Positions 1 to 10,610 of a stretch of DNA of 64,000 nucleotides are shown here, one piece after another (within the stretch, counting starts at the first letter, position 1; each line of letters starts with the position of its first letter). The notes under the pieces were generated by a model that saw nothing but the letters and a program-made list of their open reading frames with translations, was not told where the DNA came from and searched no databases. The DNA comes from Pseudooceanicola batsensis HTCC2597 (GTDB taxonomy: Bacteria; Pseudomonadota; Alphaproteobacteria; Rhodobacterales; Rhodobacteraceae). A program made the translations under genes and the position numbers. The DNA lies in contig NZ_CH724131.1 of NCBI RefSeq assembly GCF_000152725.1, positions 2,735,412 to 2,799,411 on the forward strand, read 5' to 3'.

Positions 1-128
1 CGTAAGGATGGCAAAGTTCGATCCTTCGGGATCGAGCGGGATAGTATGCTTTTGATCCAGGATAGAGGTCAGCGGACGAACCAGCCCGCATATGACCGCG
101 ATGGGCGCAAGCCTGTCTTCTTCTGGAT
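1..128 (+). other. 16S-23S internal transcribed spacer, 3' part
   Basis: This is non-coding sequence directly upstream of the 23S 5' end. The last bases (about 125-137) are complementary to 3540-3552 just after the 23S 3' end, forming the usual processing stem that brackets 23S rRNA. Any spacer tRNAs (Ile/Ala in this group) and the 16S gene would lie before the window; none is visible here. Confidence 0.7.
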
Positions 129-693
129 CAAATCAAGCGCGAGAAGGGCGTTTGGTGGATGCCTTGGCAGTAAGAGGCGATGAAGGACGTGATACTCTGC
201 GATAAGCCATGGGGAGCTGAGAATAAGCTTTGATCCATGGATCTCCGAATGGGGCAACCCACCTGACAGTTCGATATAATAGCCTTCGGGCGATTTATAT
301 CTGGCTGAAACAGGTACTTTTAACCTGAATACATAGGGTTTTAAGAGCAAACCCGGGGAACTGAAACATCTAAGTACCCGGAGGAAAGGAAATCAATGAT
401 ACTCCCCTAGTAGTGGCGAGCGAACGGGGACCAGCCGAGCCATGAGAGTGACTAGAACACGTTGGGAAGCGTGGCCATAGCGGGTGACAGCCCCGTATAG
501 GAAGCTCGATTGGACGTATTAAGTAGAGCGGGACACGTGTAATCCTGTTTGAAGATCGGGGGACCACCCTCGAAGGCTAAGTACTCCTTACTGACCGATA
601 GCGAACCAGTACCGTGAGGGAAAGGTGAAAAGCACCCCGACGAGGGGAGTGAAACAGTACCTGAAACCGAATGCCTACAATCAGTCGGAGCTT

Positions 694-1290
694 GACTGGA
701 CTCTAATGACAATCCCGGCGGTCTCGGCTACCACGAGCGAAAGCAAAGTGGAGCAGAGACATGGACGGAACCCTGGCAGCCCTTTTCCTGGTCGCATCGC
801 TGACCGACATGGGAGTAAATCATTGCGGAAGCGGATGCTTCGCCTCCGGCGAAGAACGTGACCGTATCGCACTCAGCTTCGGCGAGGTGCAATACCAGGG
901 GGCGAGCGTCGACGAAGAAATCTACCTCAGGTACGATTTCGGTCGGACGTTCGGACCGTTCCAGCCCATAGTCGGCGCATCGGTCACGACCCGCGGAGAC
1001 GCGTGGATCGGGGCAGGCGCCGCATGGACCGCCACACTGGCAGATACCGGGCTTTACGCCCAGCTGCATCTGATGCCCGGCATCTACAGCCGCGGCAGCG
1101 GACCCGATCTCGGCCATACGGTCGAATTCCGATCGGGTGCCGAACTCGGATATCAAACCAGAAACGGGATGCGTATCGGCATCAGTTACGACCACCGGTC
1201 GAATGCCGAGCTGTCATCAACCAACCCGGGCCTCGAAACCATCCAATTCAGGGTTTCGATCCCCTTCTAGGTTGTCATTAGTGTCCAGTC
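694..1290 (+). other. 23S rRNA helix-25 intervening sequence (IVS) bounded by 19-bp inverted repeat
   Basis: The left arm at 694-712 and right arm at 1272-1290 are reverse complements over 19 bp with a single mismatch, so helix 25 is extended into a long RNA stem closing a loop of about 559 nt (713-1271). The rRNA on each side resumes the conserved sequence: the helix-25 flank before 694 and GGCGTACCTTTTGTATAATG after 1297. A long near-perfect stem is a typical RNase III target, and IVSs are known at helices 9, 25 and 45 in proteobacteria. The loop is almost filled by one open reading frame (761-1270) that ends immediately before the right arm. Confidence 0.9.
761..1270 (+). CDS. PagL-like lipid A 3-O-deacylase / acyloxyacyl hydrolase family protein encoded inside the 23S IVS
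   Basis: A 169-aa protein related to the PagL outer-membrane beta-barrel family, which removes the 3-O-acyl chain of lipid A. The C-terminal part holds the family signature: His145 and Ser147 in DHRSNAE and Glu159 in NPGLET. The H, +2, +14 spacing matches the published PagL triad His126/Ser128/Glu140. The rest alternates like beta strands with aromatic girdle residues and ends in a terminal Phe, as in outer-membrane proteins. The N-terminus (about residues 4-15) is hydrophobic but makes only a weak signal peptide. ATG 761 follows a GGAG-like element at about 749-752. The stop at 1268-1270 abuts the inverted repeat. Translation would need RNA that escapes or precedes rRNA processing, so expression is uncertain. 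The family call is fairly strong; activity is inference. Confidence 0.75.
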   Translation: MDGTLAALFLVASLTDMGVNHCGSGCFASGEERDRIALSFGEVQYQGASVDEEIYLRYDFGRTFGPFQPIVGASVTTRGDAWIGAGAAWTATLADTGLYAQLHLMPGIYSRGSGPDLGHTVEFRSGAELGYQTRNGMRIGISYDHRSNAELSSTNPGLETIQFRVSIPF

Positions 1291-1792
1291 TTGTGACGGC
1301 GTACCTTTTGTATAATGGGTCATCGACTTGGTCTATCTAGCAAGCTTAAGCCGTTAGGTGTAGGCGCAGCGAAAGCGAGTCTTAATAGGGCGAATGAGTT
1401 AGATGGATCAGACCCGAAACCGAGTGATCTAGGCATGACCAGGATGAAGGTTAGGTAACACTAACTGGAGGTCCGAACCCACACCTGTTGAAAAAGGTCG
1501 GGATGAGTTGTGCCTAGGGGTGAAAGGCCAATCAAACTCGGAGATAGCTGGTTCTCCGCGAAATCTATTTAGGTAGAGCGTCATCCGAATACCCCGGGGG
1601 GTAGAGCACTGGATGGGTAATGGGGCCCCACAGGCTTACTGATCCTAACCAAACTCCGAATACCCGGGAGTACTAGATGGCAGACACACGGCGGATGCTA
1701 ACGTCCGTCGTGGAGAGGGAAACAACCCTGACCTCCAGCTAAGGCCCCTAATTCATGGCTAAGTGGGAAAGCAGGTGAGACGACCAAAACAA

Positions 1793-1823
<31 letters not shown>

Positions 1824-2549
1824 TAAAGATAGCGTAACAGCTCACTGGTCTAAACAAGTTGTCTTGCGGCGAAGATGTAACGGGGCTCAAGCCATGAGCC
1901 GAAGCTGAGGATGCACGTAGTGCATGGTAGCGGAGCGTAGTGTGACATAACACCATGCCTCCTTAGCGCCTTCGGGCGCATTGGAGGCGAGGTGTTTTCG
2001 ATGAAGCCGGCGCGTGAGCGATCCGGTGGAGAGATCACTAGCGAGAATGATGACATGAGTAGCGATAAACAGGGTGAGAGACCCTGTCGCCGAAAGTCCA
2101 AGGGTTCCTGCTTAAAGCTAATCTGAGCAGGGTAAGCCGGCCCCTAAGGCGAGGCCGAAAGGCGTAGTCGATGGGAACCAGGTTAATATTCCTGGGCCAG
2201 GAGATGGTGACGGATTGCGAAGATTGTTCGACCTTATCGGATTGGTCGGGCCGTTCAGCAGTCCCTGGAAATAGCCCTCCGTAGGACCGTACCCGAAACC
2301 GACACAGGTGGACTGGTAGAGAATACCAAGGCGCTTGAGAGAACGATGTTGAAGGAACTCGGCAAAATACCTCCGTAAGTTCGCGAGAAGGAGGCCCAGT
2401 TTCTAGGCAACTAGTGGCTGGGGGCACAAACCAGGGGGTGGCGACTGTTTACTAAAAACACAGGGCTCTGCGAAGTCGCAAGACGACGTATAGGGTCTGA
2501 CGCCTGCCCGGTGCCGGAAGGTTAAAGGGAGGGGTGCAAGCTCCGAACT

Positions 2550-2640
<91 letters not shown>

Positions 2641-2895
2641 CGACTTCCCCGCTGTCTCCAACATCGACTCAGCGAAATTGAATTGCCTGTCAAGATGCAG
2701 GCTTCCCGCGGTTAGACGGAAAGACCCCGTGCACCTTTACTACAGCTTCACACTGGCATCAGGCCAAGCATGTGCAGGATAGGTGGTAGGCTTTGAAACC
2801 CGGACGCTAGTCTGGGTGGAGCCATCCTTGAGATACCACCCTTGCTTCGCTTGATGTCTAACCGCGACCCCTTATCGGGGCCCGGGACCCTGTGT

Positions 2896-2930
<35 letters not shown>

Positions 2931-3073
2931 GCGTAACGGAGGCGCGCGAAGGTTGGCTCAGAGCGGTCGGAAATCGCTCGTTGAGTGCAATGGCATAAGC
3001 CAGCCTGACTGCGAGACTGACAAGTCGAGCAGAGTCGAAAGACGGCCATAGTGATCCGGTGGTCCCAAGTGGG

Positions 3074-3122
<49 letters not shown>

Positions 3123-3646
3123 ACTGCCCAAGAGTCCATATCGACGGCAGTGTTTGGCACCTCGATGTCGGCTCATCTCATCCTGGGGCTGGAGCAGGTC
3201 CCAAGGGTACGGCTGTTCGCCGTTTAAAGAGGTACGTGAGCTGGGTTTAGAACGTCGTGAGACAGTTCGGTCCCTATCTGCCGTGGGTGTAGGATACTTG
3301 AGAGGAGTTGCCCCTAGTACGAGAGGACCGGGGTGAACGATCCACTGGTGGACCTGTTGTCGTGCCAACGGCAGTGCAGGGTAGCTATGATCGGACAGGA
3401 TAACCGCTGAAGGCATCTAAGCGGGAAGCCCCCCTCAAAACAAGGTATCCCTGAGGGCCGTGGTAGACGACCACGTCGATAGGCTGGAGGTGTAAGTGCG
3501 GTAACGTACTCAGCTGACCAGTACTAATTGCCCGATAGGCTTGATTTGATCCAGTAGAAGCCAGGACTGGCCGATACGGACAATCAGAAGCATACACATC
3601 ACAGTGTATCAGCGATTTGAACAACGCGTGTTGAGGGTCTTTCTTG

Positions 3647-3763
3647 GTCTGGTGGTCATAGCACAAGCGAAACACCCGATCCCATCCCGAACTCGGCCGT
3701 TAAGCGCTGTCGCGCCAATGGTACTGCGTCTCAAGACGTGGGAGAGTAGGTCACCGCCAGACC
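3647..3763 (+). rRNA. rrf: 5S ribosomal RNA
   Basis: A sequence of about 117 nt, TCTGGTGGTC...GCCAGACC, with complementary ends and the conserved internal CCCGATCCCATCCCGAACTC and GGGAGAGTAGGTC elements. It lies about 95 nt after the 23S end and before tRNA-fMet, the usual order in Rhodobacterales rRNA operons. Ends are accurate to one or two bases. Confidence 0.95.
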
Positions 3764-3833
3764 TAGCAAGGCCCTCAAGATTTCTCTCTTTCGATGTGCC
3801 TCAAACCCTACACGATTTGAGGTGCGCAACTGG

Positions 3834-5138
<1,305 letters not shown>

Positions 5139-5223
5139 TCATTCACGCCGCCCGACCGTGGTTGGGCGATACGATGGTGCGAGGGCCGATACCGGGGCGG
5201 AGTGAGCGTTCTGTGCCGGCAGA

Positions 5224-5763
5224 CTGTGGAAGGCAATCCCAAAAGCGCTGAACGAGGGCGCGGTCAAGCTCAAGCGCCCGCCCGCCCGGCTTTGGATGAT
5301 CGATAGCACGGTCGTTCAGGCGCCTGAGAATGCAGCAAGAGGGGGGGACTTTGAGATAGGGTTTCGGGCGCTTGCGAGGCGGCAAGACGGCCAAGATTCA
5401 CCTCCGCTGCAACGCTGGGGCCTGCGTACGCGCACCCACATGACGCCCGGCCAGCCCTCAAACCACCAGGGCTACAACGCGGCCCGCATCCGCGACTGGG
5501 CCGAGGCGCGCGATGCCCTCCCGGTATTCCCCATGCACCCCAACTGCAAGGCGCGCGAGGGCGTCGACCGGACCCACTACCCGCTGCGCAACCTCGCGGA
5601 ACGCTGTTTCGGACGCCTCACGAAGAACCACCGCGTCGCAACTCGCTACGTCAAGACCGCGCCGAGCTTTCTCGGCTTCGTCGATATGGCATGCATCCGG
5701 TCGTGGATCAGGCGTTTTGTCAACTCGTCTTGGCGTGCTTCGGACTGGAGGTCGAGCCATTAG
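5224..5763 (+). pseudogene. Degenerate IS5-family transposase remnant (copy 1)
   Basis: The frame contains recognisable IS5-group pieces: MIDSTVVQAPENAA (catalytic DST region), a TPGQ segment, a scrambled GYNAARIRDWAEARDALPV block, and the C-terminal pattern LRNLAERCFGRLTKNHRVATRY with FLGFVDMACIRSWIRRF. Between these the frame is shifted (DFEIGFRALARRQ onward is out-of-frame sequence) and the N-terminus is absent. It directly abuts the truncated recombinase, so an IS insertion probably caused that truncation. No terminal repeats could be identified by eye. Confidence 0.75.
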
Positions 5764-5867
5764 CCGACGGTTCCCGTTCGGCGGATAAACGTTGACTCTC
5801 CTACTTAAGCTATGTTTGCTCAAGATCTCTCATTTTTTTAACGAACTGTCGTATGGAGGATTTGTGC

Positions 5868-6437
5868 ATGGCATCTTTGAAATGCGCCCGCGCGGGCCTT
5901 GCCGCGTTCGCCGTTGCTGCGACGATCGGCTTGACCGCAAACACGGCCAATGCCGGATCCGTTCAGGTCACACTGGATTTCGGTACATTGTATGGCGATT
6001 TTGCCAGCCCATACGTCGAGGACGGCTTCGAGATCGCAGGAAGCGATCTTTTTATAATTGGCACTGGCAACCCGCCTTCGAGCATTTTTCTCGATGCGTT
6101 GACGACGAGTCTCACGCTTACCCGGACGGGGGGCGGCGCATTTTCCTTGATCAGTTTCGATTATTCCTGCGGACCTACTTGTGACTTTTCGGTCGGATCG
6201 CAAGCCGTAACTTCGGGGTCGACGGCCGTCGATGATTATGCGACGCTGACCCCTCTCGGATTCACCGATGTCACGTCGGTCCTTTTCTCACGGAATTCTA
6301 ACGAACATCGGCTGGACAACATCGTTGTCTCGTACGACACCACCGTGGTGCCCTTGCCTGCCTCCGCCGCGTTCCTTCTCACAGGCCTGGCCGGCTTCGG
6401 CGCGATGCGGCGACGCGCGCGGCGCAAGGCAGCATAA
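5868..6437 (+). CDS. VPLPA-CTERM sorting-domain exported protein
   Basis: A 189-aa exported protein. The N-terminus is a clear signal peptide (cleavage after about NTANA, residues 24-28). The C-terminus carries VPLPASAAFLLTGLAGFG followed by an Arg-rich tail, the VPLPA variant of the PEP-CTERM tripartite signal (motif, hydrophobic helix, basic end) seen in Rhodobacterales. Such proteins are thought to be recognised by an exosortase-like enzyme and placed at the cell surface or in exopolysaccharide. The middle part is Thr/Ser/Gly-rich with no family I recognise. ATG 5868 is preferred to ATG 5853 because GGAGGA at 5855-5860 gives good spacing and the signal peptide starts there. It lies between two decayed transposase copies, suggesting arrival by transposition. 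Confidence 0.8.
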   Translation: MASLKCARAGLAAFAVAATIGLTANTANAGSVQVTLDFGTLYGDFASPYVEDGFEIAGSDLFIIGTGNPPSSIFLDALTTSLTLTRTGGGAFSLISFDYSCGPTCDFSVGSQAVTSGSTAVDDYATLTPLGFTDVTSVLFSRNSNEHRLDNIVVSYDTTVVPLPASAAFLLTGLAGFGAMRRRARRKAA

Positions 6438-6510
6438 CCGGGGCAGCCCGAGGTTGGTGCGGCCGGCCGGGGATTTTTCTCGACTTGATTTCCGGATGTG
6501 TGCGGTAGCA

Positions 6511-6770
6511 CGGACGTGTCGGCAAAGCGACTGATCCAAAACCGGATGCATCCGATGCCGACGAAGCCGAGGAAACTCGTGGCGACGCGGCGGGTGTTCT
6601 TGCGGCGCCCGGAGCAGCGCTTCACGACTGCTGCGCAGCGCGTAGAGGGTCCGGTCGACGCTCGTAAGGGCTTTGCGGTTGCGGCGGTTGGGTCTACCGG
6701 CATGGCATCGCGCGTCTCGCCTGTCGCGGATGCGGTCCGCGTCGTAGCCGATGACGAGATCGAAGCGCTC
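6511..6770 (-). pseudogene. Degenerate IS5-family transposase remnant (copy 2, inverted)
   Basis: Reading leftward, the sequence gives GYDADRIRDRRDAMPVDPT, then RVATSFLGFVGIGCIRFWIS, the C-terminal landmarks of the same IS5-type transposase as the remnant on the other side of the VPLPA gene. Only about 85 codons survive, with a deletion within the RRVATRYDKTA stretch and no N-terminus. Orientation is opposite to copy 1, so the two remnants face each other across the gene at 5868-6437. Confidence 0.7.
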
Positions 6771-6816
6771 GTGGTTCGAGGACTAGCCGAGCGTCACGAA
6801 GGCAATCGCCGACACG

Positions 6817-7107
6817 ATGCCCGAGCTGATCGCGGCGATGGACGAGGAGGCGCTGGCTCCGCTCTTCTTCGCGCTCGAGCGCGTGGCGACCGCGCCCAAT
6901 CGCCGCCCCACCGCCAAGCACCCGCTGCGCCCCGAGATCGTCGATGAGATGCATTTGGAGGCGGACGAAGAAGACCGCGCCGCCGAGAAGGCCGCGGAAG
7001 CGGAGGGGGCAGCCGACGCGAAGGGCACTGAGAAGCCAGCGCGACAGGTCGGCGCGACCACTGCTACGCCGGAAGCCGAGGCAACCGGGAGCAGCGCAGA
7101 GCAATGA
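6817..7107 (+). CDS. Small hypothetical protein, possibly a remnant
   Basis: A 96-aa frame with an acidic, Ala-rich C-terminus (repeated AEA/EEDRAAEKAAEAEG). I do not recognise it. The frame stays open a little upstream of ATG 6817 (VTKAIADTM) to a stop near 6784, so it may be the tail of a longer gene truncated by the neighbouring IS remnant. There is no clear ribosome-binding site. Codon use looks like neighbouring coding DNA, so it may be real coding material, but function and integrity are unknown. Confidence 0.35.
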   Translation: MPELIAAMDEEALAPLFFALERVATAPNRRPTAKHPLRPEIVDEMHLEADEEDRAAEKAAEAEGAADAKGTEKPARQVGATTATPEAEATGSSAEQ

Positions 7108-7486
7108 CCGCTGACCCGCAGTGCACCGGCGTCGATCGCCGGTTGCGTCGCGACAGTCTCGCTACGGACCGGTGAACACCGGCAGGGTTCGGTTGAGTCC
7201 AATGCGGGCTCCCGCACCCAACCAACATATGAAGCCGCTCCCGCGAGGGAAGCGGATTTTTTGTTGTCCGCACCGTTCGGCGGCTCCAGAAATTGCTGCG
7301 GACCTCGGACGAGTGTCGCCGCGCTGCTGCGTGCGCTTCCGCTTATCTCTCATCGACGAAGGCTGGGTGGATGGCGCCCCCGCAGTCGGACGGTCCGGTT
7401 GTCGGGGACGCAGCAGGCGCGGCGGCGTTCAGGGAGGCCCCGAGCCACGTGCGGAGACCACTCATCGGGACACGGATCACGACAGC
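7108..7486. other. Intergenic region without a convincing gene
   Basis: A stretch of 379 nt between the small ORF and the end of the lysR gene. It holds several short GC-rich inverted repeats (near 7125-7142 and 7203-7216) and one terminator-like hairpin (7235-7263). Frames across it are short and do not resemble known proteins. Confidence 0.5.
7235..7263 (+). terminator. Rho-independent terminator-like hairpin
   Basis: CCGCTCCC and GGGAAGCGG form a stem of about 8 bp with one bulge and a GCGA loop, followed directly by ATTTTTTG. No intact gene ends just upstream, so it may belong to a lost or degenerate transcription unit in this decayed zone. Confidence 0.6.
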
Positions 7487-8359
7487 TCAGAACACTGTCG
7501 ATGTTGCGGTTGCCACGAATTCGGAAACCAGGCGGAGCCGCGCTCGGTCCTTCGTTGCCACCAGCCAGATTTCGTGAAGGGTATCGAACTCCTCGACCTC
7601 GATCTCGACCATGCCTTCGTCGATCAGGCTGCTGTCGCGCAGGAAAAGCGCGATGCCGATGCCCTGCAGGACCGCTTCGCACATCACCGGGAAGGTCGTC
7701 ATGGTCACCGTGCGCGGCATGGGCAGGCTGCGCTTTCGCAGCGTTGCCTTCACCACGCGCTGCGTGAGAGAGCCTTCTTCAGGCAGGATGATCGTCTCGT
7801 CCTGCAGGTCGGCGAGGCGGAGCCGGGACCGGCCGGCCAGAGGATGGTCCTGTCGGCAGTAAGCCACGTAGCGCGTGGTCTGCAGCCTGTGATGGACGAA
7901 GTCCTCGGACCGGGGCGGGTCGGTGATGAGCCCGACATCGGCCAGTCGCTTGCGGATCATGCCGGTCGCCGTGGTCCAGTCGTGCAGTCCGAAGTCCACG
8001 TGGATGCCGGGAAAGCGCTCGGTAAAGCGCGCGATGATCTTCAGCGTCGGTTGAGGCGCATTGGCAATGATCTTGATCCGCCCGTCCTTCATCGAGGCGA
8101 AGCCTTCAAGCTGCTCTGCGATCGCGCTGTCCAGGGCCACCAGCCGATCCGCGAGCGTATAGAGGTCCTGGCCCGTGGGCGTGACCTGCACACCGTCACG
8201 GCCGCGGATCAGCAGCTGGGCCCCGACATTGCGTTCCAGCTTTGCCACCTGTTGGGTCACCGCGGATTGCGAGACGCCGAGGCGCTCGGCCGCAGCCGAA
8301 AAGCTGCCCTCTCGGACGACATAGGCGAAAGCGGTGAACTGGTGATGGTTGGGGCGCAT
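7487..8359 (-). CDS. LysR-family transcriptional regulator
   Basis: A 290-aa regulator. The N-terminal winged helix-turn-helix (residues about 5-64; SFSAAAERLGVSQSAVTQQV) is followed by a periplasmic-binding-protein-like effector domain (about 90-285). Length is normal for LysR proteins. It is divergent from the Ugp-like transporter operon with 110 nt between the start codons, the classic arrangement for a LysR protein controlling its neighbour, often with an inducer related to the transported compound. The ligand cannot be read from sequence. The ATG at 8359 fits the usual N-terminus of the family. Confidence 0.93.
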   Translation of the reverse strand: MRPNHHQFTAFAYVVREGSFSAAAERLGVSQSAVTQQVAKLERNVGAQLLIRGRDGVQVTPTGQDLYTLADRLVALDSAIAEQLEGFASMKDGRIKIIANAPQPTLKIIARFTERFPGIHVDFGLHDWTTATGMIRKRLADVGLITDPPRSEDFVHHRLQTTRYVAYCRQDHPLAGRSRLRLADLQDETIILPEEGSLTQRVVKATLRKRSLPMPRTVTMTTFPVMCEAVLQGIGIALFLRDSSLIDEGMVEIEVEEFDTLHEIWLVATKDRARLRLVSEFVATATSTVF

Positions 8360-8469
8360 GAGGGTCTCTCGGGTTGAGCGCCGTATCGCACCCTTAAGTT
8401 TCGCTAATATGACGTTACATGCCTGACGTCTGTTGCACGTAAGACCATGGCAGAACGTGGGGGTATCAC
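8360..8469. promoter_or_regulatory. Divergent promoter/operator region between lysR and the ugp-like operon
   Basis: A 110-nt gap between divergently transcribed genes. It contains a short A/T-rich island near 8395-8418 (TTAAGTTTCGCTAATATGAC) in otherwise GC-rich DNA, where a LysR-type T-N11-A site and overlapping promoters would be expected. The transporter start at 8470 is preceded by GGGGG at 8458-8462. Exact promoter elements cannot be assigned with confidence. Confidence 0.45.
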
Positions 8470-9630
8470 ATGGCCGGGCTCATACTCAGACAGATTGCCA
8501 AGACTTTCGGCGAGACGCGCGTCCTGCGCGGCATTTCCCTCGATATAGCCGATGGCGAATTCGTGTCGCTTGTCGGTCCCTCGGGGTGTGGCAAGTCTAC
8601 GCTTCTGCGGATCATCGCCGGGCTGGAGGCCCAGAGTTCCGGCGAAGTGCTGATCGGCGGAGAAGACGTCACCGGAGTGCGCGCCTCGGACCGGAACCTG
8701 TCGATGGTGTTTCAATCCTATGCGCTTTATCCGCATCTCACGGTGGGCGAGAACATCGCCGTGCCGCTTCGCATGCGCCAATTGACGGCGGCGCAGCGGC
8801 TGCCGGTCATCGGTTCCCTGATGCCGGGCGCGCGCGCCAGGGGCCGCGAGATCGCCGGCGCGGTTTCCGAGGCGGCGCGCACGCTCGACATAGACGGCCT
8901 GCTGGAACGCAAGCCGGGGCAGCTCTCGGGCGGACAGCGCCAGCGCGTGGCTCTGGGCCGAGCGCTCGTGCGCGAGCCCGCCGCGTTCTTGCTGGACGAG
9001 CCGCTGTCGAACCTCGACGCCAAGCTGCGCGTGCATACGCGCGCCGAAATCGCCGAACTGCACCGCCAGCTGCGCGCAACCTTCGTCTATGTCACGCACG
9101 ACCAGGTCGAGGCGATGACGATGTCGGACCGGATCGCCGTGATGATGGGGGGCGAAATCCTGCAATGCGCGGCACCTGGCGTCGTCTATGACGACCCCGA
9201 AGACCTGCGCGTGGCCGAATTCATCGGCTCGCCCAAGATCAACCTGCTGCCTGCGGATGTCGGCGACGGCGGTCGGCTGTCGGTCATGGGGCATCCGCTG
9301 GATCTGGCTGTCCCGTCGGGGGCCCGGGGCGTGCGCATCGGCCTTCGCCCCGAAGCCCTGGTGGTCGCCGATGCCGGCGCACCGCTGGTGGGCCGCGTGG
9401 TCCATTTCGAGAATCTCGGATCGGATCTCTTCGCGCAGGTGGCGGTTCCCGGTCTCGAAGATCGGGTGGTCCTGCGTGCCAGCCCGAGGATGCGCTCGTC
9501 CCTGCGCCTCGACGCCACGGTCGCACTGTCTTTCGATCCGGCGGCGGCGCTGGTCTTCGACGGGGCGGGCAAGCGGTTGCGCGATCTTCGACGGCCTGCC
9601 GCCAACCGGCACCGCGAGGCGGTACTGTGA
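8470..9630 (+). CDS. ugpC: CUT1-type ABC transporter ATP-binding protein (UgpC-like)
   Basis: A 386-aa cytoplasmic ATPase energising a binding-protein-dependent importer. Walker A is GPSGCGKST (residues 36-44), the signature LSGGQRQR is near 153, Walker B FLLDEP near 173, and a C-terminal TOBE-type regulatory region starts at about 240. Compared with UgpC/MalK there are about 15 extra residues before the signature helix (LTAAQRLPVIGSLMPGARAR), perhaps a lineage-specific loop. It is the first gene of the operon; its stop overlaps the next start (ATGA at 9627-9630). The symbol reflects family resemblance; the substrate is unproven. Confidence 0.88.
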   Translation: MAGLILRQIAKTFGETRVLRGISLDIADGEFVSLVGPSGCGKSTLLRIIAGLEAQSSGEVLIGGEDVTGVRASDRNLSMVFQSYALYPHLTVGENIAVPLRMRQLTAAQRLPVIGSLMPGARARGREIAGAVSEAARTLDIDGLLERKPGQLSGGQRQRVALGRALVREPAAFLLDEPLSNLDAKLRVHTRAEIAELHRQLRATFVYVTHDQVEAMTMSDRIAVMMGGEILQCAAPGVVYDDPEDLRVAEFIGSPKINLLPADVGDGGRLSVMGHPLDLAVPSGARGVRIGLRPEALVVADAGAPLVGRVVHFENLGSDLFAQVAVPGLEDRVVLRASPRMRSSLRLDATVALSFDPAAALVFDGAGKRLRDLRRPAANRHREAVL

Positions 9631-10610
9631 TGACCGCGACCGATACCATCCTCAGCCCGCAACAGCTGTCAGCGGCCGATCCCGCGCGGCGTCAACGACG
9701 CACGGCGTGGATGCTGACCGCTCCGGCGCTGGCGCTGATGGTTCTCATCCTGCTCGCCCCGGTGGCGATCGCCGCTGTGTTGTCGTTCACCAACTACTCG
9801 CTGGGAAATTTCGGCTTTGATTGGGTCGGCGTCGAGAATTACGACAAGCTGCTCACCCGCTCGACCTATGCCAAGATGTTCACTGCCACCTTCACCTACG
9901 TGCTGACGGTCACGCCGATCTCGGTCGGGCTGGGGCTGGGCGCGGCGCTGTTGATCAATTCGCTGACGCGGCTGCGCGATCTCTACAAGACGATCTATTT
10001 CCTGCCGGTCATGGCCACCCTGATCGCAATGTCCATTGCGTGGGAGTTCATGCTGCACCCCACGATCGGAGTGGTGAACCAGACCCTCGCCAAGGGGTGC
10101 GGAACCTGGGTCGAAACGCTCTGGCCCTGGCTGGCGATGCATTGCGCCGAGGGCATGCCGCTGTGGCTGGGCAACCGGCGCTATGCGATCTGGGTCGTGT
10201 GTTTTGTCGGCATCTGGCAGGGCTTCGGCTTCAACATGGTGCTCTACCTGGCCGGGCTGACCTCGGTCCATCGTGAGCTCTATCATGCCGCCGAGATCGA
10301 CGGCGCGCGATCCGGCTGGGAAAGGTTTCGGCTGGTGACCTGGCCCGCACTGGGGCCGACCACGGTCTTCGTCGTCACCATCAGTTCGATCCGTTCCTTC
10401 CAGGTCTTCGACACGATCGAGGCGTTCTACCCGATCGGCGCGGGGCCCGGGAAATCGGCCTACGTGATGATGTTCGCGATCTTCGAAAAGGGCGTCGAGC
10501 AGAACCTGATCGGCATCGGGTCGGCCATCACCATGATGTTTCTCGGCTTCGTGCTGATGATCACCCTGATCCAGCGCTGGCTGGTCGAGCGAAAGGTGCA
10601 TTACGGATGA
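9627..10610 (+). CDS. ugpA: ABC transporter permease (UgpA-like)
   Basis: A 327-aa inner-membrane permease with six or more hydrophobic helices. The cytoplasmic EAA loop (HAAEIDGARSGWERFRLVTW, residues about 221-240) couples to the ATPase. The first helix follows a 30-residue N-terminal tail. The loop between the third and fourth helices is unusually long and has two cysteines (KGCGTWVETLW and AMHCAEG), possibly a disulfide on the periplasmic side. It is translationally coupled to the ATPase gene (4-nt overlap) and to the second permease (4-nt overlap at 10607-10610), so all three are probably made in fixed ratio. Confidence 0.88.
   Translation: MMTATDTILSPQQLSAADPARRQRRTAWMLTAPALALMVLILLAPVAIAAVLSFTNYSLGNFGFDWVGVENYDKLLTRSTYAKMFTATFTYVLTVTPISVGLGLGAALLINSLTRLRDLYKTIYFLPVMATLIAMSIAWEFMLHPTIGVVNQTLAKGCGTWVETLWPWLAMHCAEGMPLWLGNRRYAIWVVCFVGIWQGFGFNMVLYLAGLTSVHRELYHAAEIDGARSGWERFRLVTWPALGPTTVFVVTISSIRSFQVFDTIEAFYPIGAGPGKSAYVMMFAIFEKGVEQNLIGIGSAITMMFLGFVLMITLIQRWLVERKVHYG

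Noticed and set aside
69..712. Short ORFs within the 23S rRNA on both strands
   Set aside because: They fall in conserved rRNA sequence and do not resemble proteins, unlike the IVS ORF at 761-1270.
7185..7230. tRNA-like 3' end (GGTTCGGTTGAGTCC with CCCAACCA) before a terminator hairpin
   Set aside because: No matching 5' acceptor, D arm or anticodon arm can be folded upstream; at best a degenerate fragment.
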